From the NCBI RefSeq assembly GCF_004027225.2, contig NC_044302.2:75579253-75643252 (forward strand): a DNA stretch of 64,000 nt. The letters are read 5' to 3'. The position numbers were made by a program, and so were the translations under genes. The notes under the pieces were generated by a model. The model saw nothing but the letters and a program-made list of their open reading frames with translations, had not been told where the DNA came from and did not search any database. Origin of the DNA: Strigops habroptila (lineage: Eukaryota > Chordata > Aves > Psittaciformes > Psittacidae). This document shows, piece by piece, positions 50,804 to 62,060 of this stretch; within the stretch, counting starts at the first letter, position 1; the number at the start of each line of letters is the position of its first letter.

Positions 50804-53800
50804 CTAAAAGCACGGGAAGAGGAGGGGGAGAGAGAAAACACTTTAAAGGGTTTTGCTGAGACAATGTACCATAAGGTTTGCGTTAGATGTCAAAGAAAAT
50901 CTAAAAGCTACGCTTAGGATACAATCCAGTTGATGGGCTTACTCGCCTCCCTCCTTAACCTCCCCTCCCCCCCCCCCCCAGTTTTCCTCTGCAATAGCCA
51001 ACTTCTGATAAATAAGCCAGCCGAGAGCATAATTATTGAGAGTCAGATTCCGCCTTTATTATTCTACTAGCCTTATTCTGCAAACCATCCTGCTGACCCA
51101 GAAGTACTTCAATTTTTTTGCTATAAATTCAGTCATTTGAAACCTAAATCAAACTGGCCCAGTACAGTTCTGTGATGTGACGGGCTCTGCATCCTGCATA
51201 TTTGAAGATTCCTATGTTCCCCCAATATCTTAAAGGTTTGTGGATTTAAGCAAACATAACCTTGCACAACTTCTCTTCCATAAAAGCCTACATGAACACT
51301 TAGTGCAAAGAGTCTTTTCTATCCCTGGGCCAAAGCAAACCTGGCTGGAGTTAAGCAGAAGGGGAGGTGAAGGTGTCGCACCCCAATGCTTCCACTGACT
51401 GTGAAGAATTCTGAATTGAATTTATTCACAATATAGAAAGGGTCGTATAATCCCCTTACTCAAAACATATCTACTATTCATTAGAGCAGAAGTCTGCCTC
51501 ATTTCTTTTCACACAGCAATGTACCATGCATCAGTAATTCCATCCTAAGAGTCCTTTATAAAAATTGATCATTCAATGAGAAATTCAGCCTTTGGATGCT
51601 GAGATTGTGCTCTGCTTTTTCACCATGAAGCTGTGTTAAAACGCAAGCTTCAAAACCACCACCAGCTCGTAACAGTCGTTTCTGACAGCACTGCCAGAAT
51701 TTTAGGAGGCAAATCCTACATCATCACAATGCAAAAGAGCTCCAGCAAACTCACAGTTCATTTGAACATACTACATCTTTCAAGCTGTGATGCCTAAGAA
51801 CAAGAGGGAGCACTGAGAGGAAACACCACAGCCTACATAATAGTGCAGAGCACCAAGCCTCTTTGCAACTGTGGGCTTGAAACACACTATTTCCATTATG
51901 TCTAAGAAAAAGGTCTCTGCACTTAGTGTTGATTAGTCTTTTCTAGACATTCTTCAGCATAGCATTCTGTTCTTCCCACTGAAATAGACTATCAACACTG
52001 AAGCCAAAACAATGTTCCCTGTCATGGAATGAACTTAAAAAAGAAAAAATATAAACAATTCCAAAACAGAGGGGGGGGGGGAAAATCCCCCACCTACTCA
52101 AAAGCCCCGAGTTTGAGGAACAAGACAAAGCAGACTGAAGTCTTCCTAAAAGCTGTCAGACTGGGGCCACACAGCGCCATGAAAACAAAGGGTAATCAGA
52201 AGTAATTTCCTTTTTGTCCCTCCCACCGACAGAGCAGCAAGAGTCAGTAGGGAAAAAAGAAAACCAAACCCAAACTTGCTGGATGAGCACACAGCATTGT
52301 GAGACTTCAGTTCAGGGCTGCATTCACCTAGTTATCTTGTGTGCTAGTGAAGCTAAAATAATGGCTTTTCACAAGACACTGCAAAGCAAAGGTTTCTTTG
52401 CACCGTTATGTTTTTTTCAAAATAGAACACTCCCTCTCATGTACTGTAAATCTCAGAACAATTAAGTCAGTCTCAGAAAAGTAAGTCAATATTTTTCTTG
52501 GCACAGACATGATCCCGGGCATTCAATACTGCTGCTCTGATAACACTGGGAACTGCTGAAAGTCAGTAATAACAGAAATCAACCGAAGTTGTCAAGATGT
52601 TGTTCCCTGCTAGGGAAGAAGCCACCACATAGACATCAGGGCTTTCATGTGCTGGCTATTGGCGGTGTGATTACTCCCAGGATCTGGTAAGTCTCAAGAG
52701 TTTGCCCTGCTTTCCCAAGAGTAAGTCTGGGAAAAACAAAGCGAGGAGAGGAGAGAGGGCAGTGCCCTCAAGACAAACAGCCATCTGAGTCAAGTGCAGC
52801 ACAACACAGCCCAGCTTCACACCAGATTTTTGTGCTGACCTGCTGCTTTGCACAGGACCAACCTTATATTCTCTACTCAATCAGAGCTTCCAGTCTGCTG
52901 AAAGATGACTGCAAGATGAATCCTCGTGTACCACAGAGAAAGGAACTTCATGACTACCTTACATTTCTAGGTATGCTTCAAAGACATTTGGGTTTTGTCT
53001 TTTCTGCAAGAGTGAGGCAAATGTCTCCAGCTGCAAAAGACCACCAAAAAAAAATCTAACCGAAACAGGACAACCTAGGGAAGTCCTTATAAACAAGCTG
53101 TTCTTCTTATTTTCTGGAGAACATGCACCAGTCTGGAGTTCTAGGTAACTTAAATGCAAATGCGGAGCTTGTCTAATTATACCACTGTATTTATTTGCCC
53201 TGTTTCTTCTAACCTGCCTGCCTTTCATGGTAATACTATACACTGTTCCAATCCAGAAAGAAATTACCACTCACAGAGCATGGATTATTTAGGATTAAGC
53301 ATGCCCCGGTGTTTGGTTGGTTGGCTGGTGGTAACTGTGATTCTGTACTTAAGTTTCAAAGAGGTTGTGGGGGAAAAGAGCTAAACAAATCTAAGGGGAG
53401 TCTGCCAGATTTCTTGCAAAATACACAGATTAACAGTTCTGAAAAAAATGTCAGTAACTTATTTTAAGTGATGTAACCCTAGAAAAGATAAAAATAAAGA
53501 AAAATTATTCATAGTTGAAGTTACAGTTAGTAGTTACGAAAAAACAGATTGAAAAATATCGGCAATATGTGCAGGTACCCAGATTTTTTAGTGGAGTTTT
53601 TTATGAACCTCTTCTCCCCTCCTCCTAAAAATCAGAAATTCACAACAACCAAACAAGCAAGGCCAAATTCAGACTTGCTTGTGAGAAGATACAATGCTGA
53701 AGTTGCACCTGGTAACAGCTTGGCCCATTATGTATAATTAAATTGTTTTGGAACAGTGTGTGCTATAGACAGGTAATTATTTCAGCCAGCAATATTAATT

Positions 53801-54510
53801 ATATATCTTCCTGACACTGTATATAGTCCAACATACATGACCGTAACTATTTTGAAAAAATGTGCATTTCAAAGTGTATCAATGAAGCAAATGCAACCTT
53901 GGTCCATGCAGGTGTAACCATGCTGTCTAGGTGAGATGGAAAATTAGGCCTAAAGTGCCTGTAAAACACCTTTCGTAAAACACCTTTCATAAAACAGCAA
54001 GTTTCCCCAAAGGCTGCCTGCATGGAGAAAGCATGCTGCCTGCCTGGAAATTCAAGTGAATTCACCATCAGGCTTCAGATTAGAATCTATAGTATCTTTT
54101 TTGGCCACTGTTACTGGATATATAGTGTGACCTAGCCTCTGTCATCAGGAAAATGGCACCGAAACTCGTTTAGCATGCATTCAGTATTTAAACACATAGC
54201 AGGATTCAATTTCCAGAAGATTACCTGCATTTCCCCACAAGTTGAAAATGTCATTTTTGCTCAGTCCTTTACATCTAAATCATTCAGGGAAAGGCACCAT
54301 AAAAAGAAGTGAGTGCAAGGTATGTGGCAAACTACTTCCAGCATCTGGCTTTGTCACATACATGGTGCCTGGCTTAAAACAGTCCATGAATGCGTCTCAG
54401 TTGTTCCAGCTGCAAAACTGGCTTGAATATACTTACCCTCCTCCAAGCTGCTGCTGAAAAGCTTTGTGAAAAGCATTATTACAGTGGAATTCAAAGGTGC
54501 TATTTCTTAC
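50804..54510 (-). other. Predicted ENC1 intron 2 (between stop codon and 3'UTR exon)
   Basis: A 3.7-kb GT-AG intron by the splice sites described for the flanking exons. It contains a C13 run (50967-50979), a G11 run (52071-52081) and a short tandem duplication (53961-53996). I see no coding sequence and no recognisable transposon in it. Confidence 0.55.
53961..53996. repeat. 14-bp tandem duplication in ENC1 intron 2
   Basis: GTAAAACACCTTTC is present twice in tandem and followed by a partial third copy (ATAAAACA). Confidence 0.9.
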
Positions 54511-54529
54511 CTGATAATTTGTAATTGCA

Positions 54530-54541
54530 ACACACACACAA
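54530..54541. repeat. Short CA repeat directly after the ENC1 stop codon
   Basis: Five to six CA units on plus (GU in the mRNA) between the stop codon and the predicted splice donor. Confidence 0.85.
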
Positions 54542-56311
54542 TTATGAGGGGAGGTGCTTCCATGTGCTGACGAATGCCGTGGGAATCAACGAGTAGGGCA
54601 CAGTTGTTATGCTGTTCCACACATCTAACGTGGGATCGTAGCAGTCCAGCGTTTTGCACCTCTGAATGCCGAAATAGCCTCCAACCACATACAACTTGTT
54701 TCCAGATGCCACTGCGTGGCAGCTCATTCGCTTGGCTGTCACATCTCCCACCTTAGTCCACTGGTATGCCTCACTGTTGAATTTGTAAGCGGAGCACGCG
54801 GAGAATTCAGTATCTCCACCCATAATAAAAATCTGGTTACCCAGAACAGCTGCAGCCGTGTAGCGCCAGGGCTGGGGGCAGGTGGCTGGTACTGTCCATC
54901 TGTTTTCACACTGATCGTAGCACTGAACTTTGGGCAGCTTGTCATGGCTAACGCTGGTACCTCCGAAAGCAAATAGCTTAAGCTTCGCGCTGACTACAGC
55001 TGCATTGCTCACTCCCTCTCGCAGTGGGGCAACCATGGTCCATTTGTTGGTCACGGGGTCATATTGTTCTACTTGCTTCAAGGATACTGAAGGGGAAGCT
55101 GGAAGGCAACCAGTTGCTGCGGTGTGTCCTCCTACGACATACAGACAGTGCTTAAGTTCGGCAGAGCCGTGCCCGAACCTAGCTACCAGCATGGGAGCAG
55201 CCTTCGACCACTCCTCGTGAAGGGTGTCGTACACCCACACGTCTTTGGAGACTCCATTTTCTGACCCTCGTCCCCCGGTGATATACACTTTGCAGCCTAT
55301 GGCACAAGCGCTGAACTCTTTCCGTGGACTTGGTATGTCAGCCTTTGGAATAATCTCCTTCGCCTTTTGGTCCACCAGGTACAGCTTGTCACACATAAAG
55401 GTTTGGCCACCCAGAAGAAAAAGCGAATGGCCAGTTTTACGGGGTCTGGCACACAAACTAGTAACTACTCCATCATTCTGTAGGATTTTTAACTTGCATC
55501 TTATTGATTCTTCTACAATCTCTTTGCTTTTCCTTTGCTTGGTGATGAGTTCTTCCATGGCCACATTCTCCATAAGGTATATGGCTGGCAAGAGGGCCAG
55601 TCTCACCGTCTGCAATAACTCTGGCAGAAAACAGTGACGCTTACTCAGGTCATAGTTGACCCAGTTGATAGCTGATTCATATACCAGCCTTTCATCTTCA
55701 GTTTCTAATTCTTCACTGGAAAGGAGCTGCACTACCATGTCTTTTGGCAGCTGGAGGAAGTCTTCACTTTTACTGATACTCTGGAAGTTGCTAAGGCACA
55801 TCCTCCAAGAGAGCTCATACAGCTTGGTGCACTGGTGAGCATCTGACAGCAGCAGCATGCCAAGACAGTTGGTGGGATGAAGGTTTTTCTCCAGAAATTC
55901 TGCACAAGCATCCCGAATGTCCTGAAACTCCAACATGTCACCAGCCTCCAGCAGCGATTCCGCATTCTCCTCATTGATGATCACCCTGGAGGAATATGCA
56001 TAGTCCAGAAGAAGCTCCAAGACTTCTGGGTGAATTGAATTATGAAAGTTGACTTCACTGTCCTGGCTCTCTTTCAGTCCTCCGCTGAACATTGCTTCGA
56101 AATAGCGGCTACAAGCAGCCAGAACGGCTCTGTGGCAGGGGAATGACCTGTTCCCAGCATGGAGAAGTACATCTGTAAAGAGACGCTGCTGACGCAGAAG
56201 GTTCAGGTGAGTGAGGACACTATCAGCATAGGATGACTTGTGGAACAAGTATATGTTTATGGAGCCAGTACTGGCCCTAGATTTGCGATTTTCATGCATG
56301 CTGACTGACAT
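54542..56311 (-). CDS. ENC1: Ectodermal-neural cortex protein 1 (BTB-BACK-Kelch protein), complete
   Basis: The reading frame is 589 codons in a single exon, the usual ENC1 length, and matches vertebrate ENC1 almost residue for residue from memory (start MSVSMHENRKSRAS, end VSTWKHLPS). Domains in order: BTB/POZ about residues 46-114 (FTDVLLHAG, then HRAVLAACSRYFEAMFSGGLKE), BACK about 149-250, then six Kelch blades with Gly-Gly pairs at 301-302, 346-347, 394-395, 450-451, 498-499 and 544-545. There is no signal peptide or membrane segment. Known of the family: BTB-Kelch proteins dimerise and recruit CUL3 as ubiquitin-ligase adaptors. ENC1 is an actin-associated protein of the nuclear matrix and cytoplasm, enriched in developing nervous system, and is reported to lower NRF2 protein. 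The start is fixed by an in-frame TGA three codons upstream in the spliced transcript and by an A at -3 (GAAAATG). KLHL25/ENC2 is the nearest paralogue, but the N-terminus and Kelch sequence fit ENC1 better. No frameshift or lost key residue is visible. Confidence 0.98.
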   Translation of the reverse strand: MSVSMHENRKSRASTGSINIYLFHKSSYADSVLTHLNLLRQQRLFTDVLLHAGNRSFPCHRAVLAACSRYFEAMFSGGLKESQDSEVNFHNSIHPEVLELLLDYAYSSRVIINEENAESLLEAGDMLEFQDIRDACAEFLEKNLHPTNCLGMLLLSDAHQCTKLYELSWRMCLSNFQSISKSEDFLQLPKDMVVQLLSSEELETEDERLVYESAINWVNYDLSKRHCFLPELLQTVRLALLPAIYLMENVAMEELITKQRKSKEIVEESIRCKLKILQNDGVVTSLCARPRKTGHSLFLLGGQTFMCDKLYLVDQKAKEIIPKADIPSPRKEFSACAIGCKVYITGGRGSENGVSKDVWVYDTLHEEWSKAAPMLVARFGHGSAELKHCLYVVGGHTAATGCLPASPSVSLKQVEQYDPVTNKWTMVAPLREGVSNAAVVSAKLKLFAFGGTSVSHDKLPKVQCYDQCENRWTVPATCPQPWRYTAAAVLGNQIFIMGGDTEFSACSAYKFNSEAYQWTKVGDVTAKRMSCHAVASGNKLYVVGGYFGIQRCKTLDCYDPTLDVWNSITTVPYSLIPTAFVSTWKHLPS

Positions 56312-56323
56312 TTTCTTTCACAC

Positions 56324-59300
56324 CTATAAACAAAAAATTAATAAGATTAATGAGACAGTTAAATTCATTACATATAAAAAAGTGTATCTATTATGCACTA
56401 TAAGATGCAAAAAAAAGCCTTAATTTATAGATGAGTGGACAGAGAATTACATCTACATTTGGCATGTGTTTATTTTTTTGTAAGATGAGTTTCTGAACTT
56501 GTTGCCCAAGAGCAGGTTTATCTTGGGAAACCTGATCTCCAACTTTCATACAGTAAGCAAGTAAGTTGGAGGTGAAAGAAAAGGAACCAGGACTGATTTT
56601 CTCACCCTTCCCCAGCCTAGACCAGCTGATTCATTACATACATACACATGCACATGCTTGAAACATTCTCCTGTACTGAATCATAGCAGGAAGAGCTACC
56701 AGACAGAATACCTAAGGAATGTCAAAAGCTGCACGGAGAACAAAAACCTACTAATCCCATTAGGAAGCTTCCCTTTGGTGTAATGATTCCATATGCAACA
56801 GCATAGAATGAAAAAAAGGTAACTTTAAAATAGAAACCTAGCAACGACCATAAATTTACACTTGCAAAACCTCAAAAAAAATATGATGGGTGAATTTTAG
56901 AGATCACATCTTGAACTCTGCCAGCAGCTGCCTGCTACAGTGATACAGCACATACATGGGCAGAGTCAGCAGAAAAATGTGTTTTGACTGTCAACTGAAG
57001 TCTCCGAGGCATCGCCTCTGAAGCTACCTTGCGTCAGATACTCAGAACACAAGCTGTTGGTTCATTTTGAGGTTTGGAGGAGGCATAAACCAGAAGACAC
57101 CACCCATTCTACCCTGTTCCTAACAAACACAATGCTGTTCAGTCCCTGCTTGGAGGTGAACATTACCGTTACCTGCCCTGATATGCAGGTCTATGTATGA
57201 TTACAGCAGCAAGTTTCCAGATTTAATTAAGGGTCAAGCCAATATAGTAGAAGTAGAGGGAAAGGGAAGAATACTGGCAGCCATATAAAGCTAATGGCCA
57301 AAAAGCCACAGTGCAAATAACAAGAGATGAAGCATAAAGAGCTCAGTGCAAGTTGTGGCCGTAACCACTACTGTAATAATCTCAACTTCTCCCTCTCCAA
57401 ACTGCAAAGGAATCTTAAGAGAAAGTAGAGAACCAAAATTCCCTAATGACTATGGTAATTCACATGCCCAAAGTTCCTTTTACTGCACTTTCAAATGAGG
57501 AACAGGGCAAAGCCCACCTGGGAAGCGCCCAATGCTCTAAGTCAGAGCATGACCTGGGGCCACTTGTGGATGTTTTTAATGTGGATATACGTCCCTCTCA
57601 CACAGATTCCCAACATTTTCATATTCCTGAGCATGTTTAATCAGTGCAGAATGTTCAACACTATTCCCACATTTCATGCCTTCAGATGACACAAGAGCTT
57701 TAAAAGCCTCAGAAAAAGGTTTTTTTTAATAAATATATAATGTATTTTTCTAGATTCATATGACTAGAACCTTCAACAAAATCAAAACCATATAGGATTA
57801 ATTTGGGCAGCAGACTCCATTTCAGAACAGGCGATCTCTGTATATGGAATATGCAATACATGCAGATTAATTGCAGCATAGCCAGTACCATTCTTCTTGC
57901 TAGGTGTTCAAATGTACAGAACAATTGATATGTCACATCCAACAGCAAGCTTGTGATACACCTTTCCCTTCAGTCACAGCAAAAAAGCCCCTCAAACCAA
58001 CACCAGTTAAGGAAAAAAGAGACACCTTACTGTAAAACTACCATAGCCCATTTACTTTAACCTGAAACATGACTTCTCTGATCATTAACTGGGATTCAAA
58101 AGAACAAACACCACAGGTCAATATACAGTACTCAAACCAAAATCCTCCAAAACAGAGAGGAATCCTTCCCATCAGAACCACAAGGTAGAGTATCTATCTC
58201 ACTCTGCCATGCAAAAGTTTGGAATGGTATTTTACCAGTGTTCCCTAGACCAACCTATTAAATGTACTAACACTAAGCACAGAACACCTTAAGGAGGCTG
58301 GTATGTCTTCACAACACAAATCCTTTTACAAGGAAAAATAAATTACCTTTAATGCAATTGTATTGTCTGGCAAGTAAAGATTCAGATGGCGTTCAAGGAT
58401 CCTGAGTACTAATCGCAGACTAAAATTACTCACTTAATCTATAGCCAAAAAGATTACACTGACCATATACATGTTGAAACCTGCTGGAACTGAAAGATTA
58501 CAGGAAGGGTCATGGATCGAAAACTGGTACACAAACAGTTCAGAGACACAGCTGGGAAGGGAAACCCTTTACTGGCAAAGCACTCAATACAATTTTAAAA
58601 ACTTTTCCAGTCACCTTACCATTTTAAATGCCATTATGATACAGCGCAAAGCATTCAGTGGTTCTCCATAGACTGGCTTTCCTCACACTGTGGACCTCCC
58701 CCTGCTAGGTTTCCTTGCCAGGGAGCAGGACAGGAGCTAAACACCCACTGATCAGAGACAACAGAGTCACCAGGATCTGAAGATGCTCACTGCACCCCTG
58801 CTCTGCACTCAGAATAAGTGAATCAGTAGACAAGACAGTCTAGGCATGTCAGGATCTCTATGAAAATACAGTTCCTCTCCTTTCTCCCCAGATATTGGGG
58901 GAATTCAGAGTACACTGAAAACTTTCTTTTATCATGCACACAGGGTTCAGAAACAGGGCAGGTAAAGTTCAGATCAGAGGCTGCCAGTGCAGGCGCTCAG
59001 ACATTTCAGCAAGCTCTATATTCCTGCAAGTGCCACTGGCTCAGCATCATTCAGAATGAGACCATAATCACAACAAAATAGAAGCAAACATAAAAAACCC
59101 ACCCTGCAGTTATGTATACATTGGAGGCTAGTGAGCCACCAACTACATGTAGAGGGGAGGAACAGATCACTGTGTGTTACCCAAGCCCACCCACAACCAT
59201 AGTAACAAACACCACTGTGAAAAATATATAAATAAATAAAAGCAACAAAAAGCCCTATGAGAGTCACTCTCAAACAGCTACTGAATAGGGCACTCAGCCT

Positions 59301-61081
59301 TTCACCGCACTAAAATAGCAGATTTGGTCTTTCACAGAGCAATGCCTTTTCTCATGAAGTACTTGCAGATTTCATATATGCTGGTCTTTAACTGCTCCAG
59401 TAACGTTGCTTTTATCATCCCAATGTTGTCTATTGAGAAGAATTCAAAGTATGCCAGTGCACATTTAAGATAAGCTAACACATTTCCCCAAACTGAACAA
59501 AGATACATATCTACACATCTTTTTCCTCCACTGTGGTTGCTGAAATGAGTTCACACATGGACTAGTCAAACAAAACACCCTTATAAGCAATTAACATAAT
59601 TCACTAACAGTCAGTGTTTCTGTAAACATGTCCTTTTGCAGTTTCTGGCAATTAGCTCAGCCCAGAATCTTGCAAGAATATTAAAATGTATAAATGACAT
59701 CTCTGATTTCTCTATTCAGTGTTGGAAATTATGCAAGCCTCAAATACTTCAGTGGAGGCAATTTACAGTCAGTGAACAAATGTTCATCTTGAATAATGAG
59801 TCAATTCCCTTCAGGCATTTTTTCCTTAGAAATAATAATATTTTCATGTAAAAGACAAGAAGTGGTCAGAAAATTACAGATACAGATTTTATCTAGGAAT
59901 GGAGGTTGAACCAAGACTTTGATTTATAGTTACACTTCAACAGGCTACTTGTCACAGCAGCCAAGTAGTAAACACTACTTTAAGACTAAATAACAGGCTC
60001 CCTGCCCTACTTCTTAACAGCTCTGCACCATGCAGGTCTCAGCCTAAATCAAATGAAAAAATAAATATTTTCAAATTACTGACACATCCCTGATGTAGGC
60101 GCATTTTATTACGACTCTGTAATTACATGGTGGTGGTGGTTGCGTTTTTGTTTAGAATCAGTGAAAACTGCTGAAGGGGAGGAAATCTGCTAAACATCCC
60201 GTCGATTTAACTAAGGCCACTTTCAATTGCTAAATCTGCAGCGATACTATCAGTTTTGCAAAGCCAAACCCTGACTCTACCTAAAGTCCTGTAACACAAA
60301 CTCAGTGGCTTCTTAGAACCTGCAGCGAGATGGAAAGCAGAACACGCTACCCCTGCTAGGAACGCACTACTGCTCGTGTCTGCTACATGCAGACAAAGAA
60401 ACCCAACTCTAAATTCCCCCCAGTTCACCCCATCACAACGCCTGAACAACTCCGTCTCTTGCAAGAAACTTGCTGGGTTTCTTCCCAACCTAATAAATAG
60501 TACGAGAAGTTAAGATGCATTCGAGTTCCTCTGCAGAGCAATAACCACGTGCGAAAGTCTCTGTGCCAGCGCGGGGCGAGCAGCAGCCGGCTCCGGGAGC
60601 AGCGAGGCGCTCGCACTTTCTCCTGCCCTGCCTCCGCCCGCCGAGGGATGCTCCGGACCTCCCGGGGCCCCGAGGAGGAAGCTGACGCCTCCCGGGAAAG
60701 CCAGCAGACTTCCTAATAGGAGCCGGCACCTTCCGAGCACAGCCGCACACCGGACACAAAACCTACCGCGAACATCTACCCGCCGGCCACCCAGTGCCCG
60801 CTACCTGTAGAATTCCGGGGTGATGGTGCCCGGCGCTGCGGCCAGAGCGAAGGAGAGCCGAGCTCCCGCTATGCCGGGGACTCGCAGGGCACCCCGGCTC
60901 CAGCCGCTGGGACTCCGCCGCCCTGCAGCAGCGCCGACCCACGCGGTGCCCGCCCCAAGCAGGCGGCAGCTCTGTCCCGCACGTCTGCCCCGGCCCGGAC
61001 CCGCCGCTCCGCAGATCCGCGCTGCCCACCCGCATTCCCACCGCGCCCGGCGCCGCAACAGGTCGGCGAGCACCGACTTAC
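56324..61081 (-). other. Predicted ENC1 intron 1
   Basis: A 4.76-kb interval between the predicted first-exon donor (CT|GTAAGT at 61081) and the coding-exon acceptor (56324). The distal 0.5 kb (60540-61081) is still CpG-island sequence, including a CACGTG E-box at 60546-60551; the rest is AT-rich. No transposon or coding sequence is recognised. Additional 5'UTR exons could be hidden here, for example a donor-like CAG|GTAGCG at about 60805. Confidence 0.45.
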
Positions 61082-61144
61082 AGCAGCGGCTTCTGGGCGA
61101 GCGCTAAAGTCCCTGTGCCTCCGCGGGCGCGCAGCACCGCGCAT
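61082..61144 (-). other. Predicted upstream ORF in ENC1 5'UTR (first 21 codons)
   Basis: On the minus strand, ATG at 61144-61142 (context CTCCATGC, weak at -3) reads 21 codons to the exon 1 end at 61082. Splicing to 56323 adds GTG and then TGA, giving a 22-residue arginine/alanine-rich peptide. The stop lies in frame with and 9 nt before the main ATG (TGA AAG AAA ATG). The feature depends entirely on the exon 1 model. Confidence 0.3.
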
Positions 61145-61345
61145 GGAGGGGAGAGCGGCCGCCGGCTCGACGGTGTGCAGAGAGGCGGCCGGGCAGGCTG
61201 CACTGCCAGGAGCCGCGCAGCGCGGGGCGGAGGTGGTGTCGCTGGCGGGAGGCGGGCCGCGGAAGGAGGGCGGGAGGTGAGAAAGAGGCACGGAAGCAAA
61301 CGGAGAAACCAGCAGCTGCTGCTGGCACCGCTGGCCGCAGTTCTG
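61082..61345 (-). other. ENC1: Predicted ENC1 non-coding exon 1
   Basis: Bounded upstream by the TATA element at 61371-61376, which would place the start about 25-30 nt downstream near 61345. Bounded downstream by GCTGCT|GTAAGT (GT at 61081-61080), an intron-side consensus donor. It is very GC-rich (CpG island). Its only ATG, at 61144-61142, opens a short uORF. The exact start is inferred; alternative first exons in the island are possible. Confidence 0.4.
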
Positions 61346-61370
61346 CCCCGGCGGCGGCGCGGAGAAGGGG

Positions 61371-61430
61371 TATATATGCTGGGGGGCGGGGGGAGCGCCT
61401 ATGCAAAGCGGGTGAGTGACAGGCGGGGGA
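61371..61430 (-). promoter_or_regulatory. ENC1 core promoter: TATA element with upstream GC boxes
   Basis: The plus strand reads GGGGTATATATGCTGG; on the minus strand this is CATATATACCCC, a TATA-like element at 61376-61371. Directly upstream for minus-strand transcription lie a GC-box/G-run cluster (61381-61393), an octamer-like TATGCAAAG and a second GGCGGGG (61422-61428). TATATATG also matches a plus-strand TATA consensus, so divergent antisense transcription is possible. Confidence 0.5.
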
Positions 61431-61528
61431 GGGACGGGAGGATGAGGCCGGCGCTTTCGCAGTACTTGCTGTCCTGGCCGGCGGCACGGAAGGTGCGAAA
61501 GTGCCCCCGCGCCGCCCCGCCGGGGGCT

Positions 61529-61574
61529 GCAGCACAGCACAGCACAGCACAGGACAGCACAGCACAGGATAGCA
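61529..61574. repeat. GCACA pentanucleotide tandem repeat in the promoter CpG island
   Basis: About nine near-perfect copies of AGCAC/GCACA with two variant units (AGGAC, AGGAT). It lies about 190 bp upstream of the predicted ENC1 start. It is likely polymorphic in length. Confidence 0.85.
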
Positions 61575-62060
61575 GCGGCCGTCCCGCACCCCACGGGGCC
61601 GGGCGGGCTCCGGCGGCTCCGCGGGGGCAGCCCCCGCCCTGCGAGCCTGCGACGAGCTGCGCGCTCCGGGCTCCCCGCGCCGCAAGGCGAGCGCTGCCGC
61701 CGGCGCGGGGCGAGGCGGGTGATCCTGCGACACCGGGCTGCCGGCGCCCGCGGCGCTCGGCGCGGACAGCGGCGCGCTCCGCTCCGCAGACACCCACATG
61801 AGCGCACGGGAGGGGAGAGCCGCGCAGGGGGCTGCGGGCGCCGGGGGCTGCGGTGCCCCAGACCCGCATGGCGCGCCCCGCAGCAGCTGCGGCGTCCGAT
61901 CCGAGAGGAGCGCGCGAAGCAGCCGTGCGGGAGCCCCTCCGCAGCGCTGCGGGGACGGCCTGGGGGAGCCTCGGGCATCGCGGGGGTCCGCGCACCGCTC
62001 CCGGGCGTGGCTCCTTCACGCGGCCGCGGAGCCGAAGCGCAGCGCGCTTCCATTGCGCTC

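Larger units (their letters stand above)
54511..56323 (-). other. ENC1: ENC1 coding exon (whole ORF) with splice sites
   Basis: Read on the minus strand, a T-rich stretch ending TTTATAG (AG at 56325-56324) is a good acceptor 12 nt upstream of the ATG, so the exon begins GTGTGAAAG at 56323. After the TAA stop (54544-54542) comes a short CA/GT repeat, then TTATCAG followed by GTAAGAAAT, a near-consensus donor with GT at 54510-54509. The exon therefore ends at 54511, only 31 nt after the stop codon. Both sites are read from sequence; use of the downstream donor is inferred from the strong site and the matching acceptor at 50804. Confidence 0.8.
60540..62060. promoter_or_regulatory. CpG island covering the ENC1 promoter
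   Basis: An abrupt change from AT-rich flank to about 1.5 kb of dense CG dinucleotides and GC-rich sequence. It includes many GC boxes, a short GCACA tandem repeat and a TATA element. Long open frames appear on both strands here only because stop codons are rare in GC-rich DNA; none has a recognisable domain. The position fits a promoter for the minus-strand gene. Confidence 0.85.

Noticed and set aside
55224..55637. 137-codon plus-strand frame
   Set aside because: It is the antisense shadow of the ENC1 Kelch/BACK coding sequence.
61078..61299. A longer frame through ENC1 exon 1 that could have been an overlapping uORF
   Set aside because: The codon at its apparent start (61299-61297) is TTG, not ATG, so it is not a credible eukaryotic start.
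60869..62053. 394-codon minus-strand open frame and several others over 100 codons in 60,500-62,140
   Set aside because: They lie in the CpG island, where stop codons are rare, on both strands and in several frames. They are Arg/Pro/Ala-rich without domains, and they run through the predicted promoter and splice donor.
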